Below are positions 26,691 through 35,834 of a DNA stretch of 64,000 nt, piece after piece. Each line of letters starts with the position of its first letter. The first letter of the stretch is position 1. The translations under genes were made by a program, and so were the position numbers. This DNA comes from Lysinibacillus parviboronicapiens (GTDB lineage: Bacteria > Bacillota > Bacilli > Bacillales_A > Planococcaceae). The notes beneath the pieces were generated by a model. The model was not told the DNA's origin, did no database searches, and was given only the letters and a program-made list of their open reading frames with translations. The stretch is taken from NCBI RefSeq assembly GCF_003049575.1, contig NZ_PYWI01000004.1, forward strand, positions 1-64,000, given 5' to 3'.

Positions 26691-27764
26691 TCACTGAACA
26701 ACAGTCATTTGTTGTGTATAAGCTAAAATATCCTCAGTTGTTAATTCTGGGTTTTCAATGATAATTCCATATTGATAGCCCTTTTCCTGCCAGCTAATAT
26801 AACGGAAATTTTCTGTATCCATTATTGTACCTTTTTGGCCACGCACTTCGATTTCTTTCTCACCTGGAATATTATCGAGTTCCGCATGGCTTGCGTCAAC
26901 TTTAAAAACTGAAACTGAAAATTGCTGTACCTCTTCCTTTACATATTCAAATGTAAACTCAGGGCGCTCCTCTAATCCTTTATCCAACGAAATTGTATGC
27001 ACTGTTAATCCCTCTGCTTCAGGTAACATTAAAAATTGACCTAGTTGCACTTTCGCTTCATCCAGTGTTACCGTCTCCGAAGCATAATCTTCCTCGCTCA
27101 TTTCCTCCACTGTTGCATCTTCTGGAATATCTACAGTAAATTGTGCGTCATCAATTTTTTTATCAACATCCAATTTTGTGTACTCGGTCGTCATTTTATT
27201 TCCAGCACTATTAGTTGTTGTTTTTAACGTCAGCCACGTTTTTTTATCAATCCATACTTCCATATCGCCAAGTAATGTATCTGTTTTTTTAGCCTTTGCC
27301 ACGATTCGATACGTATCTCTTCCTGCAATTTTTTCTTCACCTGCAATCGAAATATCATGAGAATCTTTCATCATTTTGAACAAAATTTCTGCCTGATCCT
27401 TTGGTGATTGGAGCCCATCGAATGCACCCTCAGCATAATTCATTTTATGCACAGTATTGCCTACTACATCATACGTAATTAGCTGTGAGCCATTATTGAC
27501 CGAAATAATATGCTCTCCATTTTCACTAGTCATCTCAATACGTCGTTTTCCATCCTTAGTCCACTCTTTAACTTGTGCTTTCCCACCAAGCTCGCCCATA
27601 TCCATTGTATATTCCCCGTAATACGTATCTGCTTCTTTTGTTTCCTGTAATGCTTGATCTATAATCTCCTGAGGTGAATAGGATCCTTGCGTATTACAAC
27701 CAACTAAGCTAAATGTCAGTGCAGTAACTAAGCCCGCTGCACGTAATGATTTTTTCCAATTCAT
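26691..27764 (-). CDS. LolA-like lipoprotein (YdcC-type)
   Basis: The 357-residue protein has a lipoprotein signal (MNWKKSLRAAGLVTALTF, lipobox LVGC, Cys ~24). A LolA/LppX-like beta domain follows (GEYTMDMGELGGKAQVKEW, then VWIDKKTWLTLKT) and a DUF4367-like C-terminal part. Such proteins sit on the outer face of the membrane. The gene follows the histidine kinase stop by two bases with GGAGAG inside the kinase gene, so its product may act with the sensor in envelope sensing. Confidence 0.8.
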   Translation of the reverse strand: MNWKKSLRAAGLVTALTFSLVGCNTQGSYSPQEIIDQALQETKEADTYYGEYTMDMGELGGKAQVKEWTKDGKRRIEMTSENGEHIISVNNGSQLITYDVVGNTVHKMNYAEGAFDGLQSPKDQAEILFKMMKDSHDISIAGEEKIAGRDTYRIVAKAKKTDTLLGDMEVWIDKKTWLTLKTTTNSAGNKMTTEYTKLDVDKKIDDAQFTVDIPEDATVEEMSEEDYASETVTLDEAKVQLGQFLMLPEAEGLTVHTISLDKGLEERPEFTFEYVKEEVQQFSVSVFKVDASHAELDNIPGEKEIEVRGQKGTIMDTENFRYISWQEKGYQYGIIIENPELTTEDILAYTQQMTVVQ

Positions 27765-27766
27765 TG

Positions 27767-29212
27767 TTAATTCTCTCCTATATATGGTGGTAACCAGCAC
27801 AGTACTGCTGTCCCGTAACCTTTTTGTGATACCAGTTCTACAGTCCCACCATGTTTTTCTATTATTTGTTTTGCAATATTTAAGCCCAAACCTGTACCAC
27901 GTTGCCCTACTACAGTACGAGCATTATCTACTTGGTACAGCGGTTCGAATAATTTTTTTATATCTTCTTCCTTCACGCCTTGTCCGCAGTTTTGCACAAT
28001 CATATACATGCCGTCTTGCTTCGTAAGAGCAGGTTTTACAAAATCAAAGCACCATGCAGGATACGTTCCAGCATTTACTGCAGCTAAACCAATTGTGCTA
28101 CCAATTTCACCGTAGCGCCAAGCATTGCTCATTAAATTATCTAACACACGCTGTAATTGCTTCGGATGAACGGCAACTATTCCATCTACCTCACAAATCA
28201 CATCGAGCGTATAGCCTTTATCCTTACAAAGTGTTTCATAATCTGAGAGCGCCATGTCAAAAAACTCTGTCCCATCGACCTCAACAAGTTCTAAATTATA
28301 GCTTGTCGACTGCAATAATGTATACATGAGTAAATCCTCTAGCATATGCTTCATTGTTTCAGCCTTTGTAAAAATAACTTGTTGATATTCGTCCTGCTGT
28401 TGTGCTGTCAATGCCTTGTTTTGCAAAGCTTCTGCATATGCTTGAATAGACGTTAGTGGCGTTTTCAAATCATGTGAAATACTTGCAATCATCAGTTCCT
28501 TTTGCTGCTGCTCCTCTTTTAAATGAGCACGGGCAATTTCAATCTCATTTTGCATAGCAAGAAATGTATTTGCTAGTTCACCGATTTCATCTTTCCTTAT
28601 CGCTAAATTATGCTCTACTGCTTCTCCCTTGGCAAAGGCACGCATTTGCTGCATTAATTTATGCAAAGGTCGATTTAACTTCCGGTTTAGCAGCAAAATA
28701 ACAGCTGTATAGATGGCAAAAAAAAGTGTAACAATGCTTGCTATTACTAGCCATAGGCGTTTTTCTACGCCTTGTACCCAGTCCGCCCTCACTAAGTGGA
28801 TTTCGTAAATGCCCACTAAATCCCCTTTTAGATACACAGGTTCTTTATACGTAAAGGCATTGTATTTTTGCTGTAATTCGTATAAGTCCTTTAAAACGAT
28901 ATCCTTTGAGATAAATGCGGAGGTCAATGGATTAGAGGAATAGAAAACAAAACCTGATTTAGAGTACAACGTAATTGCAAGTTGGTCATTTACAAGCGCT
29001 TCAACCACCTGCAAATCCGCTTTTTTTTCGTACAGTGTTGGCTCTGCTAATACCGACTTTACTTGATTGAGGGCAGTCCACTTTTCAATGTATTCCGCAA
29101 CATATTTATCGTGATAATAAGCATTGATCCACACATATAAGCCATATGCTCCACCAATCGGTACAATCATGACGATGAAAAAAGTAATCAATAACCAAGT
29201 TTTAATTTTCAT
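27767..29212 (-). CDS. Two-component sensor histidine kinase
   Basis: The 481-residue kinase has two membrane spans (residues ~5-27 and ~155-177) around an extracellular sensor domain, and a HAMP segment. The H-box SISHDLKTPLTSIQAYAEAL (His near 246), the N-box LMSNAWRYG and GQRGTGLGLNIAKQIIEK are all intact. Its ATG overlaps the regulator stop by four bases (ATGA). The ligand is not known. Confidence 0.92.
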   Translation of the reverse strand: MKIKTWLLITFFIVMIVPIGGAYGLYVWINAYYHDKYVAEYIEKWTALNQVKSVLAEPTLYEKKADLQVVEALVNDQLAITLYSKSGFVFYSSNPLTSAFISKDIVLKDLYELQQKYNAFTYKEPVYLKGDLVGIYEIHLVRADWVQGVEKRLWLVIASIVTLFFAIYTAVILLLNRKLNRPLHKLMQQMRAFAKGEAVEHNLAIRKDEIGELANTFLAMQNEIEIARAHLKEEQQQKELMIASISHDLKTPLTSIQAYAEALQNKALTAQQQDEYQQVIFTKAETMKHMLEDLLMYTLLQSTSYNLELVEVDGTEFFDMALSDYETLCKDKGYTLDVICEVDGIVAVHPKQLQRVLDNLMSNAWRYGEIGSTIGLAAVNAGTYPAWCFDFVKPALTKQDGMYMIVQNCGQGVKEEDIKKLFEPLYQVDNARTVVGQRGTGLGLNIAKQIIEKHGGTVELVSQKGYGTAVLCWLPPYIGEN

Positions 29213-29907
29213 AATGGTTCACCAATAAAGCGGTAGCCCTTGCCCCATACCGTTTGAATATAATGTGGCGTTTTGACTGGGTCTTTTAACTTTTCTCGTA
29301 GCGCCTTAATATGTACCGTTACTGTATGTGTTTCATCTACACTTGCCTGTTGCCAAATGTGCTGATAGAGCTCTTCCTTAGTAAATGTTTGACTTGGATT
29401 TTTCGCAAGTAACTTCAACAGGGCAAATTCCTTTTGTGTTAAAGCTATCTCCGTATTTTCAAGGTTCGCTGTTTCTCTTTGCCAATCAATCGCCAAGCCA
29501 TATGCAAATGCTGTGATGTCCTCGCTATCTTCTTTTTTGTTATAACGTTTCCAACGACGTAAATGGGAGGCCACACGTGCCTTTAACTCCTCTAAGCTAA
29601 AAGGTTTTGCGATATAATCATCAGCGCCCTGCAAGCCCTCCACCTTATCTGCCTCTTCCTTACGTGCGCTCATCATTAAAATTGGTACATCGCTGTCCCA
29701 ACGAATATTTTGGCAAACAGTCAGACCATCCATCTCAGGTAGCATCCAATCCACCAATACTAAGTCAAAAGTATCTGCATGAAAATCAGCTAGCCCCTCA
29801 AGCCCTGTTGTCGCCCAAGTGACCAGGTAGCCCTCTTGGACCAATGTATCCTTCACAATACGGCCTATGGCGGTATCATCCTCGATCAGTAATAGCTTTT
29901 CTGTCAT
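29209..29907 (-). CDS. OmpR-type response regulator
   Basis: The 232-residue protein has a receiver domain (LLIEDDTAIGRI acidic pair, phosphorylation Asp in DLVLVDWMLPEMDG near residue 54, Lys in YIAKPFSLEELKAR) and a winged-helix DNA-binding domain (residues ~135-230, ending in TVWGKGYRFIG). The start at MTEKLLL is supported by AGGAGG eight bases upstream; the open frame extends further without a ribosome site. It heads the four-gene operon with kinase, lipoprotein and small membrane protein. Confidence 0.92.
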   Translation of the reverse strand: MTEKLLLIEDDTAIGRIVKDTLVQEGYLVTWATTGLEGLADFHADTFDLVLVDWMLPEMDGLTVCQNIRWDSDVPILMMSARKEEADKVEGLQGADDYIAKPFSLEELKARVASHLRRWKRYNKKEDSEDITAFAYGLAIDWQRETANLENTEIALTQKEFALLKLLAKNPSQTFTKEELYQHIWQQASVDETHTVTVHIKALREKLKDPVKTPHYIQTVWGKGYRFIGEPL

Positions 29908-30036
29908 CTGTTTTCCTCCTGTACTAACCTTACTATGCGAAAAAGGTTTTTCTCCGAACTTTACACTTTCTTTATATTTACCATAGATGGACTTTCTTGC
30001 ATGCACAATCTGCTGGGCCCATGGATTTTGACGGGG

Positions 30037-30120
30037 CTATCCGCCATTTCAGTGGTTCTATCCGTCATTTCAGCGGGGCTATCCATCATTTGAGCAGCTC
30101 TATCCGCCACTCTCTCATTT
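30037..30120 (+). repeat. 21-bp-period CTATCCGTCA repeat array
   Basis: CTATCC cores lie at 30037, 30058, 30079 and 30100, all 21 bases apart, each followed by RYCATTT-like and variable bases. The array sits between the response-regulator promoter region and the terminator of the phosphate operon. Confidence 0.75.
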
Positions 30121-30130
30121 TCTCAAATAA

Positions 30131-30165
30131 AAAAAGGAATGCACACAAATTGTGCATTCCTTTAT
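30131..30165 (-). terminator. Intrinsic terminator of the pit operon
   Basis: Read leftward, aaaggaatgcaca and its complement form a strong stem followed by TTTTTTTATT, just past the stop at 30172. Confidence 0.8.
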
Positions 30166-30171
30166 TATATA

Positions 30172-31188
30172 TTAGAAAAACAAGCTTAATATAAAGTAAA
30201 TCGAAGCAGCCATTGCTGCTGAGATTGGCATTGTAATGACCCAAGTTGTCACAATTTTACGTGCCATGCCCCATTTGACACCCTTTACACGATGTGCAGT
30301 ACCCACACCCATAATAGAAGAAGAAATTACATGTGTTGTGGATACAGGTAAATGGATTAACGTTGCCCCAAAGATGATGGAAGCAGATGCTAGGTCCGCT
30401 GCCACACCATTCACTGGACGGATTTTCATAATCTTGCCACCGACTGTTTTGATGATTTTGTAACCACCCACCGATGTTCCAAGACCCATCGCAGTAGCCG
30501 CTGCAAAACGTACCCAGAATGGAATGTCATCCCCTTGATGCAAGCCACCTGCGATTAAAGCCAATGTAATAATCCCCATCGCTTTTTGCGCATCATTCGT
30601 ACCATGTGTAAAAGATTGCAAAGCCGCTGTCCCAATTTGCATTGTGCGGAAGCCCTTATTAGTACGGTATAAATTCATATCTTTGAATAACACTTTAAAG
30701 AGTGACATCATTAAGAAACCAGCTGCAAACGCAAGTAATGGCGAGAAAATAAGTGCTTGAAGAATTTTAATAAAACCTGTGTAATTTAATACACTAAAGC
30801 CAGCCGCCGCAATCGCCGCACCTGCCACTGAACCGATTAATGTATGAGAAGAACTTGAAGGTATCCCAAAGTACCATGTTAATAAGTTCCATGTTATAGC
30901 TGAAAGTAAAGCCGCTAAAATAACGACTGACCCTGTAATATCGCCATCATAGGCATTTAATGTAAACGGGTCAACAATGTCCTTCGTTAAAGCTTTTGCC
31001 ACACCAACAAACGTAATCGCACCAACGAAGTTCATAACAGCAGCCATATAGACAGCCGTACGTGGCTTTAGCGCACGTGTTGATACAGAGGTTGCAATCG
31101 CATTGGCAGTATCATGGAAGCCGTTAATAAAGTCAAAAATAAGCGCAAAAATAACGACTAATATTGTTATCAGTAATATCGTATCCAT
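30172..31188 (-). CDS. pit: PiT-family inorganic phosphate transporter
   Basis: The 338-residue protein has ten or so membrane spans and the two inverted PiT signatures: DFINGFHDTANAIATSVSTR (residues ~19-38) and QSFTHGTNDAQKAMGII (residues ~191-207). It imports phosphate, usually as a metal-phosphate complex driven by protons. It is the second gene of a two-gene operon behind the DUF47 protein. The short form without a large central loop is normal for Bacillales. Confidence 0.92.
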   Translation of the reverse strand: MDTILLITILVVIFALIFDFINGFHDTANAIATSVSTRALKPRTAVYMAAVMNFVGAITFVGVAKALTKDIVDPFTLNAYDGDITGSVVILAALLSAITWNLLTWYFGIPSSSSHTLIGSVAGAAIAAAGFSVLNYTGFIKILQALIFSPLLAFAAGFLMMSLFKVLFKDMNLYRTNKGFRTMQIGTAALQSFTHGTNDAQKAMGIITLALIAGGLHQGDDIPFWVRFAAATAMGLGTSVGGYKIIKTVGGKIMKIRPVNGVAADLASASIIFGATLIHLPVSTTHVISSSIMGVGTAHRVKGVKWGMARKIVTTWVITMPISAAMAASIYFILSLFF

Positions 31189-31203
31189 TTAGTACACTCC
31201 ATC

Positions 31204-31824
31204 TTACGCATTACGCATAATTATTGTTTCAATTGTATTTGCTACGGTTTGGCAGCTGTCTGCAATATCTTCAAATTGTTCGTAAATATCTTTGAACACG
31301 ATGAGGCGCATTGGATCTTTTTCTTGGATAAATAATTGCTTCATAGAAGAACGGAAAATTTCATCACATTCACGCTCATAATCTTTAATTTGAATTGCGT
31401 GTTTACGCATTTCCACAAGTTTTTTACTGTTTAATAATTCCATTGCTTGGACCATTTCATCCGTACTTTTCGCAATATATGTTAAGAACTGGCGCATTGG
31501 CTCTGTCACTTCTGTTAAGTTATACATATTAAAGTGTGCAATACAGCCTTCCATACCATCGATTACATCATCTAATTTATTGGCTAAAGCTAAAATATCT
31601 TCACGTTCAATAGGCGTCATAAATGATTTATTTAGCATAACGATAAGCTCATGGATTAGTTTATCTCCACTTGTTTCATATTGTTTCATCGTATCTGCTA
31701 TTTCTTTTAAGGCATCTATATCTTGAATGCGCGCATTATGTGCATAGTAGATTCCTTCTTTTACATTTTGAGAGATTTTTAATAACGCTTGAAAAAATGG
31801 ATCTTGCTTATTTGAGTTGAACAT
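31204..31824 (-). CDS. DUF47 PhoU-like phosphate transport regulator
   Basis: The 206-residue all-helical protein matches DUF47/PhoU_div proteins, which form PhoU-like helical bundles and pair with PiT transporters. ALANKLDDVIDGMEGCIAHF and ECDEIFRSSMKQLF are the characteristic acidic helix segments that bind metals. It lies 15 bases upstream of the transporter, so the two are co-transcribed. AGGAGG precedes the ATG. It probably adjusts PiT activity. Confidence 0.9.
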   Translation of the reverse strand: MFNSNKQDPFFQALLKISQNVKEGIYYAHNARIQDIDALKEIADTMKQYETSGDKLIHELIVMLNKSFMTPIEREDILALANKLDDVIDGMEGCIAHFNMYNLTEVTEPMRQFLTYIAKSTDEMVQAMELLNSKKLVEMRKHAIQIKDYERECDEIFRSSMKQLFIQEKDPMRLIVFKDIYEQFEDIADSCQTVANTIETIIMRNA

Positions 31825-32250
31825 AAAGTTCCTCCTGTTGAAAATAGATTGTCGATTTCTGCATCATCATAACAAAACCTTTACACAATTCTACAGAACT
31901 TTAAACATAAAAGAATTGAATTTACAAAATTGTAATATAAAAATCGCCACATTTACATTCGAAGGACTTCACTTTACTTAAAAAGTGTTAAATCCTCTAG
32001 CAAAAACACTGTTTTTGCTTTAAATATTACCGTTTTTTCTTTTATTTTTATAAAAATACTTGAAAAAAATTTTTTCATACTATTTTTGAATTATACGAAA
32101 TGTTAAGGAATTGTAAACGTCTTTTATTAGCGAAATATGTCGAAGCACCATTGTTATTTTTTACAAATCACAGTACGCTTAGTAGAAAGATGGTATTTTC
32201 CTGCCATCATGTAAATGAGCTCCACTATTTATAAAAGGATGTGAATACAT
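31825..32250. other. Divergent intergenic region with possible Pho box
   Basis: No gene is visible. At 31880-31907 TTTACA, CTACAG and TAAACA are spaced by five bases, which resembles the direct-repeat PhoP box (TTAACA repeats) and lies upstream of the phosphate operon. A small hairpin (agcaaaaac/gtttttgct, 31999-32019) follows. The Pho-box match is imperfect, so this is a suggestion. Confidence 0.3.
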
Positions 32251-33021
32251 ATGGACATCAATTTACTGTCTCTTGCTACACTTCTATTCTTTGGATTTAT
32301 CGCATCCTTTTTGAATGCAATCGTCGGTGGCGGTGGTCTTATTTCATTACCAGCCTTAATGGCGGTTGGTTTACCACCGAGCACAGCAATTGCCACAAAC
32401 AAACTAGCGAATACAATTAGCAATGGGACAAGTATGCTTACCTTTTTACGTGCTGGCAAAGTTGATGTTAAAAAAATCGGTAAAATTCTTCCGTTTATTT
32501 TTATCGGTTCTTTGATTGGTGCATACACGGTGCATCTTGTCTCACCAGCAATCTTAAAGCCACTCATGCTTGTTATGCTCGTCCTTGTAGCTACTTATAC
32601 CATTTTAAAAAAAGATTGGGGACATCATGCTGAGCAAAAGCTTTTAACTACAACGAAAAAAATCGCCTTTATTGCGGCCTTTGCTGTAGTCGGCTTTTAT
32701 GATGGTTTTTTTGGCCCGGGCACAGGCTCATTTCTCATTTTCATACTATTAATGATGGGCAATGATTTCTTGCAGGCGGCGGGCAACGCAAAAGCTTTTA
32801 ACTTTACATCTAATTTAGCAGCTCTTGCGATGTTTTTAGCGTTAGGTGAAGTTAATTTTCTATACGGCTTGCCAATGGGCTTCGTGATGATTTTCGGTGC
32901 AATTTTAGGCTCAAAATTTGCGTTAAAACGTGATACTAAAATTATGCGCATTATTTTCATCGCTATGACATGTCTATTAATTGTGAAGAATGCTTGGGAT
33001 TATTTTGGTCCAAATGAATGA
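32251..33021 (+). CDS. TSUP/TauE-type membrane transporter
   Basis: The 256-residue protein has about eight membrane spans and the repeated TSUP features LNAIVGGGGLISLPALM (residues ~20-36) and GFYDGFFGPGTGSFLIF (residues ~148-164). Family members export sulfite, sulfoacetate or related anions; the substrate here is not known. AAAGGATG precedes the ATG. It is a single gene with a strong terminator. Confidence 0.88.
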   Translation: MDINLLSLATLLFFGFIASFLNAIVGGGGLISLPALMAVGLPPSTAIATNKLANTISNGTSMLTFLRAGKVDVKKIGKILPFIFIGSLIGAYTVHLVSPAILKPLMLVMLVLVATYTILKKDWGHHAEQKLLTTTKKIAFIAAFAVVGFYDGFFGPGTGSFLIFILLMMGNDFLQAAGNAKAFNFTSNLAALAMFLALGEVNFLYGLPMGFVMIFGAILGSKFALKRDTKIMRIIFIAMTCLLIVKNAWDYFGPNE

Positions 33022-33029
33022 TTCGGTAT

Positions 33030-33071
33030 TAGAAAACGGTGGCGTGAAGACCATTCGCTACCGTTTTCTTT
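33030..33071 (+). terminator. Intrinsic terminator
   Basis: agaaaacggt and accgttttct form a stem with an inner ggcg/cgct part, followed by TTTAT, eight bases after the stop. Confidence 0.8.
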
Positions 33072-33140
33072 ATCCCACATTAACGAACAATCAGCGGAGG
33101 ATGAAGAAAACCATCACTTTATGACAGAATTTTCAATCAA

Positions 33141-33205
33141 TTGACAATATTTATTAGCGTGCTATAATACTTTTGGGCTTCACCGCATTGAAGCGCAGAA
33201 GTATT
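33141..33205 (+). promoter_or_regulatory. Consensus sigma-A promoter with downstream dyad
   Basis: TTGACA (33141-33146) and TATAAT (33163-33168) match the consensus fully with a 16-base spacer. Immediately downstream aatactt/aagtatt (33166-33172 and 33199-33205) encloses gcttca/tgaagc. Because the outer arm begins in the -10, the palindrome would act as DNA, so it could be an operator for control of the antiporter gene. Confidence 0.65.
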
Positions 33206-33221
33206 TATTAGGAGGATTAGC

Positions 33222-34604
33222 ATGTTTCGAATTGAAGCAAAAAGTAACCCTCGATTTTTGGAGGCAGGCTTCATTATACTATTAATTATTGCCGCTATGG
33301 CTATTAGCATTGGGGTTTTTCAAGCAACACCTCATATTCCAATTGTCCTTGTCATTTCAATTTTAATCGCATATGGACTAATGAAAAAAGTGCCGTTTCG
33401 TGAGCTCGAAGCTGGGATGATAGCTGGTGCAAGTGCCGGACTAGGCGCAGTGTTTATTTTCTTCTTCATTGGCATTTTAATTTCGAGTTGGATTATGGGT
33501 GGCACAATTCCAACGCTCATCTACTACGGCTTTCTAACAGTTTCACCAAGCTTTTTCTTTGCCATCGTTTTTCTTATTTGTAGCATCGTCGGCATTTCTG
33601 TTGGTAGCTCGTTAACAACAGTCGCAACTGTCGGAGTGGCTTTTATGGGGATTGCAGGTGCAATGGATATTTCACTAGCAATTACGGCAGGTGCCATTGT
33701 TTCAGGTGCTTTTTTCGGTGATAAAATGTCTCCCCTATCTGATACAACAAATCTAGCATCAGGTACGGTTGGTGTAGACCTTTTCGAGCATATAAAAAAT
33801 ATGGGCTGGACGACGATTCCTGCCTTCATCATTTCATTCGTGCTGTACGCCATTTTATCGCCATCTGGAGCAGATACTTCCTTTGAAACAGTTGAACATT
33901 TTAAAAATGGCTTGCTGTCAACGGGGCATATTCATTGGTATACGTTATTACCTATTGTTGTTCTTGTTATCATGACATTTTATAAAGCGCCTGCGCTCAT
34001 TACACTTGCTGTCGTATCGATGGTTGGTGTTGGACTTGCCTACATACAAGAACCACTTGCCCTTACGAATGTCTTCAACATGCTTTTTGAAGGCTATGTA
34101 TCTGAAACAGGCAATAAAGAAGTAGATGCATTACTTACTCGTGGCGGTATGAATAGTATGTTATTTACCATCGCGTTAGTATTACTAGCCTTAACTATGG
34201 GTGGATTACTGTTCACACTCGGCATTATTCAAAGCATTTTAGGAAAAGTTGAAAGCTTATTTAAAAGTGCAGGCTCCGTCATTACAGGTGCTGCAATTAC
34301 AGGAATAGGTATCAATACATTAATTGGGGAACAGTATTTGTCCATTTTACTTACTGGTGAGGCCTTTAAATCGCAGTTTGCGAAGGTTGGCCTTGCACCA
34401 AAAAACCTCTCCCGTGTGATGGAGGATGCTGGTACTGTTGTCAATCCGCTCGTACCTTGGAGTGTGTGTGGGATTTTCATCGCCAGCGTGCTAGATATAC
34501 CAACGACAAGTTACTTACCTTTCACCTTCTTCTGTTTACTCGGTCCGATTCTAACAGTGGCATTCGGCTGGAGTGGCAAAACATTAACAAAACTAGAAAA
34601 ATAA
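33222..34604 (+). CDS. NhaC-family Na+/H+ antiporter
   Basis: The 460-residue protein has 11-12 membrane spans and NhaC family features: GAFFGDKMSPLSDTTNLAS (residues ~165-183) and a late GTVVNPLVPWSVCGIF. It exchanges external protons for internal sodium, or in some relatives a dicarboxylate pair. AGGAGG precedes the ATG, and a consensus promoter with a dyad lies upstream. It stands alone. Confidence 0.9.
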   Translation: MFRIEAKSNPRFLEAGFIILLIIAAMAISIGVFQATPHIPIVLVISILIAYGLMKKVPFRELEAGMIAGASAGLGAVFIFFFIGILISSWIMGGTIPTLIYYGFLTVSPSFFFAIVFLICSIVGISVGSSLTTVATVGVAFMGIAGAMDISLAITAGAIVSGAFFGDKMSPLSDTTNLASGTVGVDLFEHIKNMGWTTIPAFIISFVLYAILSPSGADTSFETVEHFKNGLLSTGHIHWYTLLPIVVLVIMTFYKAPALITLAVVSMVGVGLAYIQEPLALTNVFNMLFEGYVSETGNKEVDALLTRGGMNSMLFTIALVLLALTMGGLLFTLGIIQSILGKVESLFKSAGSVITGAAITGIGINTLIGEQYLSILLTGEAFKSQFAKVGLAPKNLSRVMEDAGTVVNPLVPWSVCGIFIASVLDIPTTSYLPFTFFCLLGPILTVAFGWSGKTLTKLEK

Positions 34605-34606
34605 CA

Positions 34607-34640
34607 GTGGTAGCTGAGGAATACTTCAGCTACCTATTTT
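34607..34640 (+). terminator. Intrinsic terminator of the antiporter gene
   Basis: tggtagctgag and cttcagctacc pair with a short loop, followed by TATTTTCTT. Confidence 0.75.
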
Positions 34641-34724
34641 CTTGTCTATCCCGTTTCCCTAGTGATCTCCCATCCATTTTATAAAATATCTTGTCAATAT
34701 ATTCCACTGACTAACATTTGATTT

Positions 34725-34994
34725 GGTGTTATCGGGTGCAACGCTAATTCTTCATAATTTCAGGCTCATTAAGTCATCACATTATATGAGCGTCCAACGC
34801 CACTTCAAGGCGAAGATGGCTTACGCAATTGGTTAGTCATGTTTAGCAATAATATACTGCAGCATTTATCGGCCAATGACAAAGAACGAGTCTATACAAA
34901 ATGTCAGGAAATATTAAAGCCAAACTATTATCATGATGGTCAATGGATGATTGATTACTGGCGTTTACGATTTATAGCCTATAAACAACAGTAG
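34725..34994 (+). pseudogene. SAM-dependent methyltransferase remnant
   Basis: From 34773 to the TAG at 34992 one frame reads LYERPTPLQGEDGLRNWLVM and on to YWRLRFIAYKQQ, the C-terminus of trans-aconitate-type class I methyltransferases. In the same frame further left, past two stops, GVIGCNANSS resembles the motif-I strand region. The start and the central SAM-binding part are missing, so this is a decayed, internally deleted gene. Confidence 0.6.
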
Positions 34995-35151
34995 AATTAT
35001 CCATTCCCAAGGATTTTTCCGCCAGTAACAAGCAACCCCCACGGCTATTTGTGCCTGGGGGTCTTGGTTGGCTTTCGCACAGCAATTTATGTCATTAGAA
35101 ACAAGGGAGGTTACTTGCTGAACTGGTCTTGTAAGCCCGTAATCTCTGGAT

Positions 35152-35475
35152 TTATGCACGTGGAAATAATATGACCATCACGCCAACTAAGCATATCCCT
35201 GCGCCAACCCAATCCAAGACATCAGGTTTTTTCCCATCAATGCCCCATCCCCATAAAATAGAAAGTACAATGAAAACGCCACCATAGGCTGCATAAACTC
35301 TTCCAAAGGTTGGGAAAGACTGAAATGTAGCCACCACGCCATATAATGCTAAAGCCACACCGCCTAATACTCCCCAGTAAAAAGGTTTACCTTCTCTTAA
35401 CCACAGCCAAATTAAATAGCCCCCTCCTATTTCTCCAATGCCTGCTACTATAAATAAGATGATTGCATAAGTCAT
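35152..35475 (-). CDS. YnfA-family (UPF0060) membrane protein
   Basis: The 107-residue protein has four membrane spans and the family signatures [19 protein letters not shown] and [20 protein letters not shown]. YnfA proteins resemble small multidrug-resistance transporters, and their substrate is not settled. I start at MTYAII (35475) because AGGAAGTG lies nine bases ahead and the length then matches the family. The flanks are decayed sequence. Confidence 0.9.
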   Translation of the reverse strand: MTYAIILFIVAGIGEIGGGYLIWLWLREGKPFYWGVLGGVALALYGVVATFQSFPTFGRVYAAYGGVFIVLSILWGWGIDGKKPDVLDWVGAGICLVGVMVILFPRA

Positions 35476-35834
35476 TTTTTGACACTTCCTATATAAAATT
35501 TTGTGTTGTTCATTACAAACAAATTGTAGCATTTTTAAACCAGTTGTAGTCCTGAGCATTGCAATCAAGATGGCGTTTTGCAAAAAAGCGGCGATTGCCA
35601 TAAGATTTGACGCAAAAAAATCCCGCCCTTTCCTGTAGGTGAACCACAGAAATAACGCGAAATTCTTTTGTTAATATTTTTTCAACCTTTATAAGGCAGT
35701 TTCAATCAAAGACAACAGGAAAGCACTAAATCAACCATCCCTTGCACATAGCATACGTTAGTTGACATGAATACAAACGATCTACTTTTGTGACCACGTG
35801 CCAAAACTAATATTTCGTCCACTATCCCCCTAAA
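35476..35834. other. Stretch without a gene
   Basis: Nothing codes here in a supported way. It separates the YnfA gene from the ccdA remnant. Confidence 0.4.

Noticed and set aside
31999-32019. Hairpin upstream of the TSUP gene as a riboswitch
   Set aside because: It is a simple nine-pair stem with no conserved aptamer features, and no T run follows.
34965-35159. Leftward 64-residue frame after the YnfA gene
   Set aside because: It has no ribosome site, overlaps the YnfA stop and the methyltransferase scar, and includes a GC-rich inverted repeat.
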